From JAPOUP01 sp965201085 (GTDB lineage Bacteria > Pseudomonadota > Alphaproteobacteria > Rhodobacterales > Rhodobacteraceae), in the NCBI GenBank assembly GCA_965201085.1, contig CBDAVS010000025.1, positions 496,001-560,000 on the forward strand: DNA of 64,000 bases, given 5' to 3'. The position numbers were made by a program, and so were the translations under genes. Of this stretch, positions 19,401-27,940 are shown one piece after another. The notes beneath the pieces are model-generated. The model was not told the origin of the DNA and did not search any database. It saw nothing but the letters and a program-made list of their open reading frames with translations. Position 1 is the first letter of the stretch. Every line of letters begins with the position of its first letter.

Positions 19401-19675
19401 ACCATCTGCGTCGCGATGCCGGCGTGGTCGGTGCCGGGCTGCCACAGTGTGTCGAAACCCCGCATTCTGTGCCACCGGATCAGAATGTCCTGCAGCGTGT
19501 TGTTGAATGCGTGACCCATATGCAGACTGCCGGTCACGTTCGGCGGCGGGATCATGATGCAGAACGTTTCCTCTCTGGATGCGTTCGCTCCGGCCCTGAA
19601 TACCCCCGCCCTTTCCCAGGCGTCATAGATCCTCGGTTCCGCCTCACGGGCGTTGAAGGTCTTGTCCTTCGGCAT
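16439..19675 (-). CDS. valS: Valyl-tRNA synthetase
   Basis: A 1078-residue class I aminoacyl-tRNA synthetase that charges tRNA-Val. It starts MPKDKTFNAREAEPRIYDAW; the HIGH motif appears as PNVTGSLHMGHAFN near residue 45, the CP1 editing domain with TTRPETMLGD lies near residue 250, and the KMSKS motif reads GKKMSKSLGNV near residue 680. The C-terminal arm ends with a coiled-coil (NVAEERKRLEKSLSKLEKEL) typical of ValS. The length is somewhat above the bacterial norm of about 950, because of extra segments around residues 490-620 in the catalytic half. The frame is fully open and all motifs are intact, so this essential gene has escaped the decay around it. Confidence 0.97.
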   Translation of the reverse strand: MPKDKTFNAREAEPRIYDAWERAGVFRAGANASREETFCIMIPPPNVTGSLHMGHAFNNTLQDILIRWHRMRGFDTLWQPGTDHAGIATQMVVERELAEEGGAGRRELGREKFTERVWQQKIKSRDNIVGQLKRLGASCDWSREAFTMGGAPGDPDAGSGAPNFHDAVIRVFVDMYRKELIYRGKRLVNWDPHFETAISDLEVENTETPGQMWHFRYPLADGGTYLYVEKDENGQTVLEEERDYISIATTRPETMLGDGAVAVHPSDSRYTPVVGRLCEIPVGPKGQRRLIPIIADEYPDPNFGSGAVKITGAHDFNDYAVAKRANIPCYRLMDTKAHMRDDGVPYADAAAVAMSVALGERHLSESETDALNLVPDDLRSLDRYEAREKVIQQITDEGLAVTVTDVEGNAVPLVETKPIMLPVGDRSKSVIEPMLTDQWFVDATRIVGPAIEAVNSGETRILPEADRKVYFHWLENIEPWCISRQLWWGHQIPVWYGFDLTGNSFNTNGSGESLNDTELSRLVSKQALAKTDECHQCATDFDAVTAQFETVIRNFPTPLNHARIVEVSDRDEAVKAVAASLADFSTNHEPSSLVYPVWRDPDVLDTWFSSGLWPIGTLGWPEKTDALEKYFPTSVLVTGFDIIFFWVARMMMMQYAVTGRKPFDTVYVHALVRDVQGKKMSKSLGNVLDPLELIDDYGADAVRFTLAAMAALGRDLRLSTQRISGYRNFGTKLWNALRFAEMNGAYEPSTIEYRRNMVSSQSAAAYIGFIQPDPRDGSKAFEFGSLSNNDRQSLDEFLGQLHPADRWIVGEIAKVRESIDQALAGFRFNDAANALYAFVWGKVCDWYVEFSKPLLNSDDPRTALRTQAILGWIMDQCLILLHPIMPFITEELWQTTGVRDKALVHANWPVYDRSALLDDTADREMNWTIGLIEAVRSARAQMHVPAGLHVPMLQLDLDEAGRTAWASNSPLIKRLARIASLGMANEAPKGSITIAVEGGTFCLPLSEIINVAEERKRLEKSLSKLEKELAGLRNRLSNPKFISSAPEDVIVETRQNAALKQEEAGTLKDALQRLSEIT

Positions 19676-20342
19676 GGGATTCCGTTCCGTGGCTCCGGTC
19701 TGCGCGGTGTCTATCGGAGTGGGAAATGGAGTGGAAGCTTGAATCTATCCATTGTGCATCGGCGGTAGTCATGCGCTGGCATATCGCGACCCATTGTTTC
19801 AATGGTCTCTGCTGAAGTTCGTGTTTGGGGCTTTTGGTTGGAACTGGACGAGTCCATTTTCGGCGGTCGAGACGTTGGACTCAGTTAATGGCAAGCTGGG
19901 TAGGGGTTGCGTTTCGGACTGGCGCCGGGGTCATCAATTCCTCGTTCTCAAGATCCGCTGTGTTTGCGTCTCGCCGAAAGTCGCACTATCTTCCGGATGG
20001 GGCTTGGGCTTGCGCTTTATGGTCAGGTAGTGAGGATAATCCCGCGCAAGAAGGACGAACTCACCAGTATCCATTCCGACCTGCGTTTCTCATGACTGTT
20101 GCCAGCGAAATGTCGACCGCTCGTAAGCCTACTGCGATTATATCATTCGATGCGGAGTGTACGAAAAAACCCTGACGGACCGCATTGTCGGTGTTCGGCA
20201 ATCCCGATTGCATTGGGGTAGACGCGATGAACGACTGCCACCGGTTGCCTGCGCCATCGGTTGGATTCGCGGAACCCGACACAATGCAATTCACACTACC
20301 GGCGGCGATGGCTCTGTTTTCTTGGTCGGAGAATTGGAATTC
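19676..20342. other. Intergenic region upstream of valS
   Basis: About 670 bp between the valS start and the DUF3572-like gene, with no supportable gene. The frame of the DUF3572-like gene stays open back to 20157, but that extension (MYEKTLTDRIVGVRQSRLHW and onward) has no recognisable homology and is probably spurious. I see no T-box or other structured leader for valS. The stretch must contain the valS promoter on the minus strand. Confidence 0.5.
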
Positions 20343-20684
20343 ATGCCGATTTCTGATAATGGCGCGGAAGACTCGGAAACGCAAATCACCACAGAGAATT
20401 GCCTCATGGGACAGGAGCACGCCGAATTGATTGCGGCCAAGGCGCTGGGATGGCTCGCTTCCAACAGCGACCTGATGCCCGTTTTTCTCGGCTCAACAGG
20501 GTTAAACGCCTCGAATCTGCGATCGCAGGCCGACGATCCGGCATTCCTGCTTTCGGTGCTCGATTTTCTCACGATGAACGATGCGTGGGTCATCGCGTTC
20601 TGCGACGCGGAAAATATCCCCTACGAAGCGCCGATGCAGGCCCGACAGGCCCTGCCAGGAGGCACTGAAGTACACTGGACGTGA
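20343..20684 (+). CDS. DUF3572-like small protein
   Basis: The C-terminal region reads AELIAAKALGWLASNSDLMP, then SQADDPAFLLSVLDFLTMND and ends NIPYEAPMQARQALPGG, which follows the alphaproteobacterial DUF3572 family (a helical protein of about 90-100 residues with no established function). I place the start at ATG 20343 (113 residues); ATG 20406 (MGQEHAELIAAK) would give a length closer to the family norm. The open frame extends further upstream, but without conserved sequence. It is followed within 60 bp by an IS5 copy, which may have separated it from its usual neighbours. Confidence 0.68.
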   Translation: MPISDNGAEDSETQITTENCLMGQEHAELIAAKALGWLASNSDLMPVFLGSTGLNASNLRSQADDPAFLLSVLDFLTMNDAWVIAFCDAENIPYEAPMQARQALPGGTEVHWT

Positions 20685-20741
20685 GAGAGACAGTGTCCAC
20701 CCGATAATGTCCCCCGGATGTTCGCCAGGCGTCAGAGTTTG

Positions 20742-21652
20742 TTCCATAAGTTGAGTGGTCCCGCAGGATGTGGCATTCCGGTTGGTGAACGCACCCAGAT
20801 ACGGAGAGAGCCATGCCCTGGAACAGGACCACCCAACAGCTCCATAAGCGCCCGGACGACTACGGTCAAAACGATCTGACCGACGCCGAATGGACCATCA
20901 TCGAGCCGATGCCGCCGAAGCAGGGAAGGATGGGACGACCGCGCGAGGTCGACCTTCGGTCGGTGTTCGACGCGGGCCGGTATATCCTGTCCACAGGATG
21001 CCAGTGGCGCGCGTTACCCTCTGGATATCCACCGTTTTCCACCGACCGGAACTATTTTCACGCATGGCGGCGGAGCGGGCTCCTGGAGCGTCTCGTGCAT
21101 CGTCTCCGGGACCTCGCGCGGCGGTGTTCGGGGCGCTCCGCGGAGCCGACCGCCGCCCCGGTCGACAGCCAGTCGGTGAATACCACGGAGAGCGGCGGGC
21201 CCGCGGCCACGACGCCGGCAGGAAGGTGAAGGGGAGGAAAAGGCACCTGATCGTGGACGCCGACGGCACACCGGTCGTCATGACGGTTCACACCGCCGAC
21301 ATCCAGGACCGGGACGGCGCACCGGACCTGATCGCGAAGCTGCTGGAGACGGTGCCCACGGTGTGTAGGCCGTTCGCCGACGGTGGCCACGCGGGTCCGA
21401 AGCTGCGGGAGCGGCCTGCGGGGATGGGGTTGTCGAACGTGATCAGGATCGTCGAAAAACCGAAGGATGTCAAAGGGTTCACGGTTCCCTGCCGCCGGTG
21501 GGTCGTGGAGCGGACCTTCGCCTGGATGGGCCGGTGCCGCCGCCTGTCGAAGGACTATGAGCGCCTCTGCGAGAGCTCGCTGGCATCCGGGGTGAGGCAT
21601 CACGCGCCACCGGTCCGAGCGTGATGCCGAACGCTGGCCGCCTGCCGGTTCC
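20742..21652 (+). mobile_element. IS5-family element, copy 1 (transposase frameshifted)
   Basis: The transposase starts at ATG 20813 (MPWNRTTQQLHKRPDDYGQN; DLTDAEWTIIEPMPPKQGRM) and runs to TGA 21229, covering the HTH-like N-terminus and the first catalytic aspartate region (PVDSQSVNTTESGG). The rest (GRKVKGRKRHLIVDADGTPV, the FADGGHAGPKLRERPAG block with the second aspartate, and WVVERTFAWMGRCRRLSKDY with the last glutamate) is in the next frame, to 21624. The frames meet near 21200-21230, where families of this type sometimes use programmed frameshifting, but a mutation is equally possible. Ends were set by comparison with copy 2 at 34934-35850; both begin TTCCATAAGTTGAGTGGTCC. No clear terminal inverted repeat was found. 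Confidence 0.78.
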
Positions 21653-21730
21653 TGCTCAGGCGGGTGGCGAGGGCGTCAACTCCATGAAAAACAATAGTTT
21701 AATCATATCAGTGACTTATGATTCAAACTC

Positions 21731-24700
21731 TCAGAGATCGATTTCCAAGGTTCCTCCCGGCCCGGCGGCGCGGGACTGGCACAGGATCATGCTACTTTCC
21801 CGTTGCTTCCGCGACAGCACGAAATCACGGTGCTCGACCTCTCCTTCCAGAACAGCGCATTTGCAGACACCGCAGAGGCCATCGGAACATTTGACGTCGA
21901 TATGCACCCCAGCTGAAAGAACCGCGTCCGTGCCGGATTCATCGGCGCTTACCGGCACGATCTTTCGAGAGCGGGCCAGTTTGAGGGTGAATGCGTGGTT
22001 TTCGTAATCCGGCTGTTCGGGAACCGAAAAATACTCAAGATGTCGGGAGTCTTCCGGAAAGCCGTTCGCGGCCGCGGCGTCGAGAACCGACTGCATATAG
22101 GCGTCTGGGCCGCAGGTGTATACGTGGGCGCCATCACGGTATCGCAATATTCGGTTATGCTCCGCCCTCGTACCCTCATCGGAAAAATGGTAGATCACGC
22201 GCCTAGTCCAAGGTGCCGCCGAAATCACATCCAGAAACCCGGCAGCGGCGCGTTTTGAGCAGGAATAATGCATCTCGAACTCCGCGCCCATGGCGTGAAA
22301 CCTATGCGCCATCGCGACCATTGGTGTGACGCCGATACCCCCTCCCATGAGATAGGTGAACGAAGCGTCTTCCCGGAGCGGGAATTGATTGATCGGATGG
22401 CCGATGAATATCCGACGACCCTCTTCGAATATGCGGTGCAGGAGTTTCGAGCCCCCCTTTCCTTCATCCTCCCTAAGAACCGCGATCTGGTATTTCGAGC
22501 GGTCGGCTGGATCACCCGACAGCGTATATTGCCGAAAGAATTCAGGGGCCACGACCACATCGATATGGGCGCCTGCCTCGGCTGGTGGCAGGGCGGACCC
22601 ATCCGGACGGCTGAGCTCATAAAGCGTTATGTCCGGCGTCATCCGCACAGCCTTCGAGACCACGACCTGAAGCACCGGGCTCTCGCCTCTGTCAGCGGTG
22701 TACAAGTGTTCGGGTGGTTCGCCGGCAGCGCGGCGGCGTCGATGCTCCTTGGCATCTATCATCGCCTTGTAGGCGGTTATTCCGGCCTCACGGTCCATGG
22801 GAAAGGGCCAGGCATATGGCGGTGGCGCGAGAGGCGAGGGATAGACGGCGAGAGTCTGATCCTCGTATTTCAGATCAAGTTCCTTGGACAGCGGGCGGAC
22901 GTTCGCTTCATGTGGAGAGATGCGATAGGGACCTTCATCAACCATTTCGAGGTCCCACCACCACTTCTTGACTGGATTGATTTCGCCATTTCCGATCAGG
23001 TCGTCGAGCTTCGCCAGTGATCGCGCGGCAATGGGCGCGTTCATCGCCACCCAACGAAACGGTCGTTCGGCGAACAGTCCCTCAAGATTCCATGGGCAGG
23101 TCTTCATGCACCGTCCGCACATCGCGCCGTTTTTCTGCGCGACCCGATAGGTGGTGCATTTCTGACTGTCCGACTTCCATATCTCGTAGCCGTTGAACAT
23201 CAGCTTCGGTCCGGCGGTGATCGCCCCAGAAGGACATTCACGGGCGCATTTGTTGCAGGCTTCGCAAAACCGCTGCAGGCCGAAGTCAATGGGCCGATCA
23301 TGCCCGATAGGCATGGTCGTAGTGACGACACCGGATTTAAGACGGGGGCCAAGGAAAGGGTTGAGTATGACCTCCCCGATACGGCTCACCTCACCCAACC
23401 CCCCGAGAAGAAGAAGCGGTGGATGGAGAACCTCGTCATCCATTACCGTGTGCGTGCGTGCCGAATGGCCGAGGTTACGCAGATGCTGGGCGAGAACGCC
23501 TCCGATAAGGGAGAAGCGAAGATAGGCGCGCATGGATTGCGCGCAGGCAATCCAGTCATCGCCCGATGCACCTTCCATGGTTTCGTGGCCCTGATCCACG
23601 ATCGTGCTGATTGCCTGGCCGTGGTACGGGATTATCGGATTTCCCTCCGCGTCGTGGCTGTAATAGGTCCAGTCGGGGCAGGCTGAAAGCCCGACCGCAT
23701 CCATACCGAGAAAGTATAGCGTAGCCTTGATGTTGCTTGCGTTTCGCTCGGGATCAAGGGTGGAGGGATGAATATCGCCCGTCTTTCCGTCCTGAAGCAA
23801 TGTAAGCGCTCCAAGGCTTGGTCGGAACGAAAACGCGGTCGCTGACTTGCGGACGTAGTTTCCGTTTCGCGCACCTTCCTGCGCGGCCTTGCCGAGGTCG
23901 CCAAACAGCGATCTCGCGAACATATTCGCTCGTTTCGGTACGCGGGCGACATTGTCGCGGTCAATGTAGGTGGTCGGTTGGTCAACCCGTTTCAGGGTTT
24001 CGAAAGGATGTGGGCCGTCGCGGAAGTTCCGGGCGCGGTAGGGATCGCGGTTGCGGGCCCATACGGAATGGCGACCGAAACCCGTGGACCATGTGAAGCC
24101 CGGCTTCTGTCCGGACGTCAGAGGCCTATCCGACTCCATCGCGAGCGTTGTCGTGATCGCGGCCAAACCGTAGTTTCGGTCGAGGAACGGATTTACAGCT
24201 GCATTACCTTCGATCCAGTTCAGTCCCGCGGCAACAACAAGTTGACCGAGATGCATGTCGGACGCCGCCTGCGAGTGAGCCCGCGCCTCCCAGCCCAGAA
24301 GTCTGATATAGTTGGACAGGGTAACCGCAGTCTCCATCGCACGCAGGCATGCGCGATGCGCCTGGGCTCCCTGGATCCAATCCGTGCCGGGTTCATTCTC
24401 GCCGGGGTCGCGGGGCATATCATAAAGTAAAACGATGGCATGCGTGTGATTTCGGCAATCCACCTGGGGTCGCCGCAGTGACTCCCTGAGCCCCGCCATG
24501 ATCACATCGATCCCCGCCGCCAGCGTTTTCGGCTGCATCGTTCGTATCTTTGTGGTGAGACGCTCGACATCGGGATTGACGACGGGTGCTTCCAAGAATG
24601 CCGAGTCGGGGATTTCACACAATCCCACTTGGCTCGCGTCACAGTAATACCCGAAGGCTTTCATGTGGTTGGCGCGCTCGTGAAGACCGTCAGGAATCTC

Positions 24701-24925
24701 GGCCCGCTCACGCTTCACATTCCCATCGCGCGTTGCGTCCAGCATGGCCTGGAATTCCTGCATCGCATTGACGATGCTCAGTGGGTCGTCAGGTCGCCGG
24801 AAATCCAGCCCCTTCATCGGAGCAAGCCGTTCAAGATCCCCGTAGGACTCCGTTCGCGCCAGCCGTTCCAACGGATATGATCCCAGATGCGGAGACCTGT
24901 TTCTGTATGAACGAAATTTGCTCAT
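21731..24925 (-). CDS. Corrinoid reductive dehalogenase fused to a flavin/2Fe-2S reductase (BhbA/RdhA-type)
   Basis: One open frame of 1064 residues. The first two thirds match the soluble, oxygen-tolerant reductive dehalogenase branch (BhbA of Comamonas, RdhA of Nitratireductor). There are two 4Fe-4S motifs: CEACNKCARECP near residues 552-563 and a second one (CTTYRVAQKNGAMC, CGRCMKTCP) near 592-607. The last third is a phthalate-dioxygenase-reductase-like module: flavin-binding RQYTLSGDP near 800, nucleotide-binding GGGIGVTPM near 865, and a plant-type 2Fe-2S ferredoxin (CSDGLCGVCKC near 1015, with the last cysteine in ILCQSRA). The fusion would pass NAD(P)H electrons internally to cobalamin and remove a halogen from an aromatic. 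There is no Tat signal and no membrane anchor gene, in keeping with a cytoplasmic catabolic enzyme. No regulator or halide exporter is adjacent. It is intact despite the decay around it. Confidence 0.88.
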   Translation of the reverse strand: MSKFRSYRNRSPHLGSYPLERLARTESYGDLERLAPMKGLDFRRPDDPLSIVNAMQEFQAMLDATRDGNVKRERAEIPDGLHERANHMKAFGYYCDASQVGLCEIPDSAFLEAPVVNPDVERLTTKIRTMQPKTLAAGIDVIMAGLRESLRRPQVDCRNHTHAIVLLYDMPRDPGENEPGTDWIQGAQAHRACLRAMETAVTLSNYIRLLGWEARAHSQAASDMHLGQLVVAAGLNWIEGNAAVNPFLDRNYGLAAITTTLAMESDRPLTSGQKPGFTWSTGFGRHSVWARNRDPYRARNFRDGPHPFETLKRVDQPTTYIDRDNVARVPKRANMFARSLFGDLGKAAQEGARNGNYVRKSATAFSFRPSLGALTLLQDGKTGDIHPSTLDPERNASNIKATLYFLGMDAVGLSACPDWTYYSHDAEGNPIIPYHGQAISTIVDQGHETMEGASGDDWIACAQSMRAYLRFSLIGGVLAQHLRNLGHSARTHTVMDDEVLHPPLLLLGGLGEVSRIGEVILNPFLGPRLKSGVVTTTMPIGHDRPIDFGLQRFCEACNKCARECPSGAITAGPKLMFNGYEIWKSDSQKCTTYRVAQKNGAMCGRCMKTCPWNLEGLFAERPFRWVAMNAPIAARSLAKLDDLIGNGEINPVKKWWWDLEMVDEGPYRISPHEANVRPLSKELDLKYEDQTLAVYPSPLAPPPYAWPFPMDREAGITAYKAMIDAKEHRRRRAAGEPPEHLYTADRGESPVLQVVVSKAVRMTPDITLYELSRPDGSALPPAEAGAHIDVVVAPEFFRQYTLSGDPADRSKYQIAVLREDEGKGGSKLLHRIFEEGRRIFIGHPINQFPLREDASFTYLMGGGIGVTPMVAMAHRFHAMGAEFEMHYSCSKRAAAGFLDVISAAPWTRRVIYHFSDEGTRAEHNRILRYRDGAHVYTCGPDAYMQSVLDAAAANGFPEDSRHLEYFSVPEQPDYENHAFTLKLARSRKIVPVSADESGTDAVLSAGVHIDVKCSDGLCGVCKCAVLEGEVEHRDFVLSRKQRESSMILCQSRAAGPGGTLEIDL

Positions 24926-25411
24926 CCAATCCAGCGCCTGTCTGCTGATGCGTGGCTAACCGCGTGTATTCTTGGCCAGAGCTCCGCTGCTTCCTGACCA
25001 AATTTCTCACTCGGGCGCGCACCTACAAAGGCAACGCATTCCCGAGCCGTGAGGGCTCTTGTCGCAAATAGTCCGCGTCCGAAGTTGTTCGGGATAACCG
25101 GGCCATCCTCACCACCCCGGCCCGTGCATCTCTTAGGCGAGACGCTGGCACCGATCCGCTCCGACATGTCAGGTTCGATAGCTGTTTCAGCTCGCCGACG
25201 CTGACTGCAGGCGAGACGAACCAAATGGTTCCTGTCCGATAAAGTGACTTCAGGCTTCCGGTGGGTCACTGTTTCTGAACGAATGCTGCTTGCGAAAGCC
25301 GGTAGCCCGTGAAGGTATAAAGGTGATGGAACGCTGCCCCGGACATAGGTTTCAATCTCGACCATCCTGGATTTTCTGTCAACGCTGACTAAGTTCGGAA
25401 AGGGTGATGTG
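24926..25411. other. Divergent promoter region between dehalogenase and HAD genes
   Basis: About 485 bp separates the minus-strand dehalogenase start from the plus-strand HAD gene. A long minus-strand frame continues through it from within the HAD gene, but has no family resemblance and is best read as a shadow. I looked for a cobalamin riboswitch because both neighbours of interest use corrinoids, and saw no convincing B12 box. Nothing else is identifiable. Confidence 0.45.
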
Positions 25412-26110
25412 ATGGATCCGATACGCGGAATTCTGTTCGACAAAGACGGCACATTGTTCGACTTCGAGGGCACATGGAACGTCTGGGCGGACATGACGCT
25501 GCGCGAGCTTGCCGAAAACGATGACGATAGAGCGTCGGCGCTGGGCTCGCTTATCGATTTCGATTTCAAGGAGAAGAGGTTTGCGGCCGATAGCGAAGCG
25601 GTCGCCGGAACGCCGGAAGACATAGCACATCTGCTGGTGCCGGGACTGCCCGAGATCGATCCGCCCGACTTGCTTGATCGCATCAACTCAAGCGCGGCGC
25701 GTGTTCCGCTCATAGAAGCGGTTCCACTTGGTTCTCTCATCGCGGAACTTCGCCGCATGGGTCTCGTTCTGGGAATCGCGACCAACGACGCCGAAGCGCC
25801 CGCGAAAGCACATCTTATCACCGCTGGAATTGAAGATGAATTCGATTACATCGCGGGTTACGATAGCGGGTTCGGGGCCAAGCCGGCTCCCGGAATGTGT
25901 CTGGGGTTCGTGGAAGCGACCGGACTTTCATCGGCTGCCGTCCTCATGGTTGGCGACAGTATCACGGATCTCGAAGCGGGACGTGCCGCCGGAATGCGAA
26001 CCGTAGCGGTCCTGACCGGTCGCGCCTCGGAGGAGACGCTCGCACCGCTTGCCACGGCGGTTCTGCCCGACATTGGCCATCTGCCGAACTGGATCGCGGT
26101 GCAAGGGTGA
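25412..26110 (+). CDS. HAD-superfamily phosphatase (phosphoglycolate-phosphatase-like)
   Basis: A 232-residue HAD hydrolase with the four motifs visible: motif I FDKDGTLFDF, motif II LGIATNDA, motif III lysine in GFGAKPAPGM, and motif IV VGDSITDLEAGRAAGM. The cap insert after motif I places it with the Gph/phosphonatase-like subgroup that dephosphorylates small metabolites. I chose ATG 25412 (MDPIRGILFDKDG); a GTG directly before it gives the same protein plus one residue. It precedes the second mttB by 137 bp in the same direction. The substrate is unknown. Confidence 0.87.
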   Translation: MDPIRGILFDKDGTLFDFEGTWNVWADMTLRELAENDDDRASALGSLIDFDFKEKRFAADSEAVAGTPEDIAHLLVPGLPEIDPPDLLDRINSSAARVPLIEAVPLGSLIAELRRMGLVLGIATNDAEAPAKAHLITAGIEDEFDYIAGYDSGFGAKPAPGMCLGFVEATGLSSAAVLMVGDSITDLEAGRAAGMRTVAVLTGRASEETLAPLATAVLPDIGHLPNWIAVQG

Positions 26111-26247
26111 CGGTTCTTCCAGGCTCCAGCCACCAATGCCCGACACAAATGACCATGCAGGAAAATGCGACGTGATCCGTCGCTTTCCTTGCACTTCGCA
26201 ACCGCACGCTCCTATCAACTGTGACCTGACAGCGGCGGAGATCAGTC

Positions 26248-27804
26248 ATGATCGAAAGAGCGACGCGAAGGAAGCGATCCGGTGGGCGGGCGGGTAACCC
26301 ACGTCGGAACAGGTCACAGGCGATCGCCCAGACGGCGTGGAGGATTCCTGAAAATCCCGACAGACCCTGCGAGCCGCTGGATGAAGAGGGAGTGCTGGCG
26401 ATTCATGACTGCGCCATGCGAATCCTCGAGGAAATCGGCGTCGAATTCCTGAACGAGGAAAGTCTGGGGATTTTCCGGGAGACGGGCTGCATCGTTGATG
26501 AAACCAACGTGCGGATGGACCGGGAATTCGTTATGGAAATGCTTGACCGGGCACCTCGAATGTTTCCCATAATCCCGCGTAACCAGGATCGGGCTTTGAT
26601 CATCGGCGGTAGGAGCATCGTTTTCGGCAATGTGAGTTCGCCTCCGAACCATTGGTCGCTCGATGGTGGCAAGACACCCGGAACACGCGCTCAGTGCGCC
26701 GACCTACTCAGGCTGACCCAATATTTTAACTGCATCCATTTCGCAGGTGGATATCCGGTCGAGCCCGTGGATATTCATGCGTCGGTTCGCCACCTCGATG
26801 TCGTTTTTGACAAACTGACACTGACCGACAAGGTGATGCACGCCTATAGCCTTGGCAGAGAACGTGTCGAAGACGTCATGGAGATGGTGAAGATCGCCTG
26901 CGGGTTGACCGAAGGTGAGTTCCGGGATCTCCCGAGGATGTATACGAACATAAACTCGACCTCCCCGTTGAAGCACGACCATCCGATGATTGACGGCTGC
27001 CTGCGCTGTGCGCGGCGTGGTCAGGCGGTGGTGGTGTCACCGTTCACTTTGGCGGGCGCCATGTCGCCGGTCACCATGGCAGGTGCCGTGGCACAATCGG
27101 TCGCCGAGGCTTTGTGCGCGATCGCACTGTTTCAATATGTCGCTCCCGGCTGTGCCTGCGTGTTCGGAACATTCACGTCCAATGTGGACATGAAGTCAGG
27201 AGCACCCGCGTTTGGCACACCGGAGTATATGCGGGCGACACAGATGACCGGTCAGATGGCACGTTATTACGGGCTACCCATGCGGGCGAGTGGTGTCTGC
27301 ACCGCGAACGTTCCGGACGGGCAGGCGATGTGGGAGACGTCGAACTCACTGTGGTCGGCAGTGCAGTCCGGAACCAATATGGTCTACCACGCCGCTGGCT
27401 GGCTGGAAGGCGGGCTGATCGCAAGTCCGGAAAAATTCGTTATGGATTGTGAGCTTCTTCAGATGATCCAACGGTATTTCGAGCCCGGGATCTGGAACAC
27501 CGGTCCGGAGGAACTGGCGTTGGAGGCAATTCGAGAGGTTGGCAGTTCCGGTCACTTTTTCGGAATCCAGCATACGCAGGACCGGTATGAGACGGCGTTC
27601 CATCAGCCGTTTCTTTCGGACTGGCGGAACTACGAAGCTTGGTCGCTCGCGGGCGAGGTATGGACGGCGCAACGGGCGAACGGGACCGTCAAGGAAATCC
27701 TTGCGAACTTCGAGCCGCCGCCGATAGATGAGGGAATCCGTGAGGAACTGACCGAGTTTGTCACCCGGCGCAAGCGGGAGGGAGGTGCGCCGACCGACTT
27801 CTGA
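26248..27804 (+). CDS. MttB-superfamily methyltransferase, second paralogue
   Basis: A 518-residue MttB-type protein. The opening CAMRILEEIGVEFLNEESLG matches the LGILETVGVEF of the first copy, and the core has GGYPVEPVDIHASVRHLD, STSPLKHDHPM, VVSPFTLAGAMSPVTMAGA and MKSGAPAFGTPEYM. There is no in-frame TAG, so it too is a non-pyrrolysine enzyme. The two paralogues differ widely outside these blocks, which argues for different substrates rather than a recent duplication. ATG 26248 has a GGCGGAG site nine bases upstream, and a basic N-terminal tail (RATRRKRSGGRAG) precedes the domain as in copy 1. It is flanked by a HAD phosphatase and a HIT protein. No corrinoid protein or reactivase is nearby. 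Confidence 0.84.
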   Translation: MIERATRRKRSGGRAGNPRRNRSQAIAQTAWRIPENPDRPCEPLDEEGVLAIHDCAMRILEEIGVEFLNEESLGIFRETGCIVDETNVRMDREFVMEMLDRAPRMFPIIPRNQDRALIIGGRSIVFGNVSSPPNHWSLDGGKTPGTRAQCADLLRLTQYFNCIHFAGGYPVEPVDIHASVRHLDVVFDKLTLTDKVMHAYSLGRERVEDVMEMVKIACGLTEGEFRDLPRMYTNINSTSPLKHDHPMIDGCLRCARRGQAVVVSPFTLAGAMSPVTMAGAVAQSVAEALCAIALFQYVAPGCACVFGTFTSNVDMKSGAPAFGTPEYMRATQMTGQMARYYGLPMRASGVCTANVPDGQAMWETSNSLWSAVQSGTNMVYHAAGWLEGGLIASPEKFVMDCELLQMIQRYFEPGIWNTGPEELALEAIREVGSSGHFFGIQHTQDRYETAFHQPFLSDWRNYEAWSLAGEVWTAQRANGTVKEILANFEPPPIDEGIREELTEFVTRRKREGGAPTDF

Positions 27805-27940
27805 AGAGCTTCGGCTTGGCAGGTCGTCATCGGATAAGAAACCCGGCATGTCCGGTGATGACCTTCGTACGCTCTTACCCTTGATAAGCGGATCGTGCTA
27901 TCATGTGGTTCAGCTCGGTACAGCGTTGGAAAGGCATCCC

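Noticed and set aside
21190..21240. Programmed frameshift in the IS5 transposase of copy 1
   Set aside because: No clear slippery heptamer with a downstream structure was found and copy 2 is broken too, so a simple mutation is as likely. Kept only as a remark in the feature.
24926..25411. Cobalamin riboswitch upstream of the dehalogenase
   Set aside because: No B12-box consensus or plausible fold was seen on the minus strand of the gap.
24922..25821. 299-codon minus-strand frame across the HAD gene and the dehalogenase upstream region
   Set aside because: It is antisense to a clear HAD protein and shows no family resemblance; a shadow frame.
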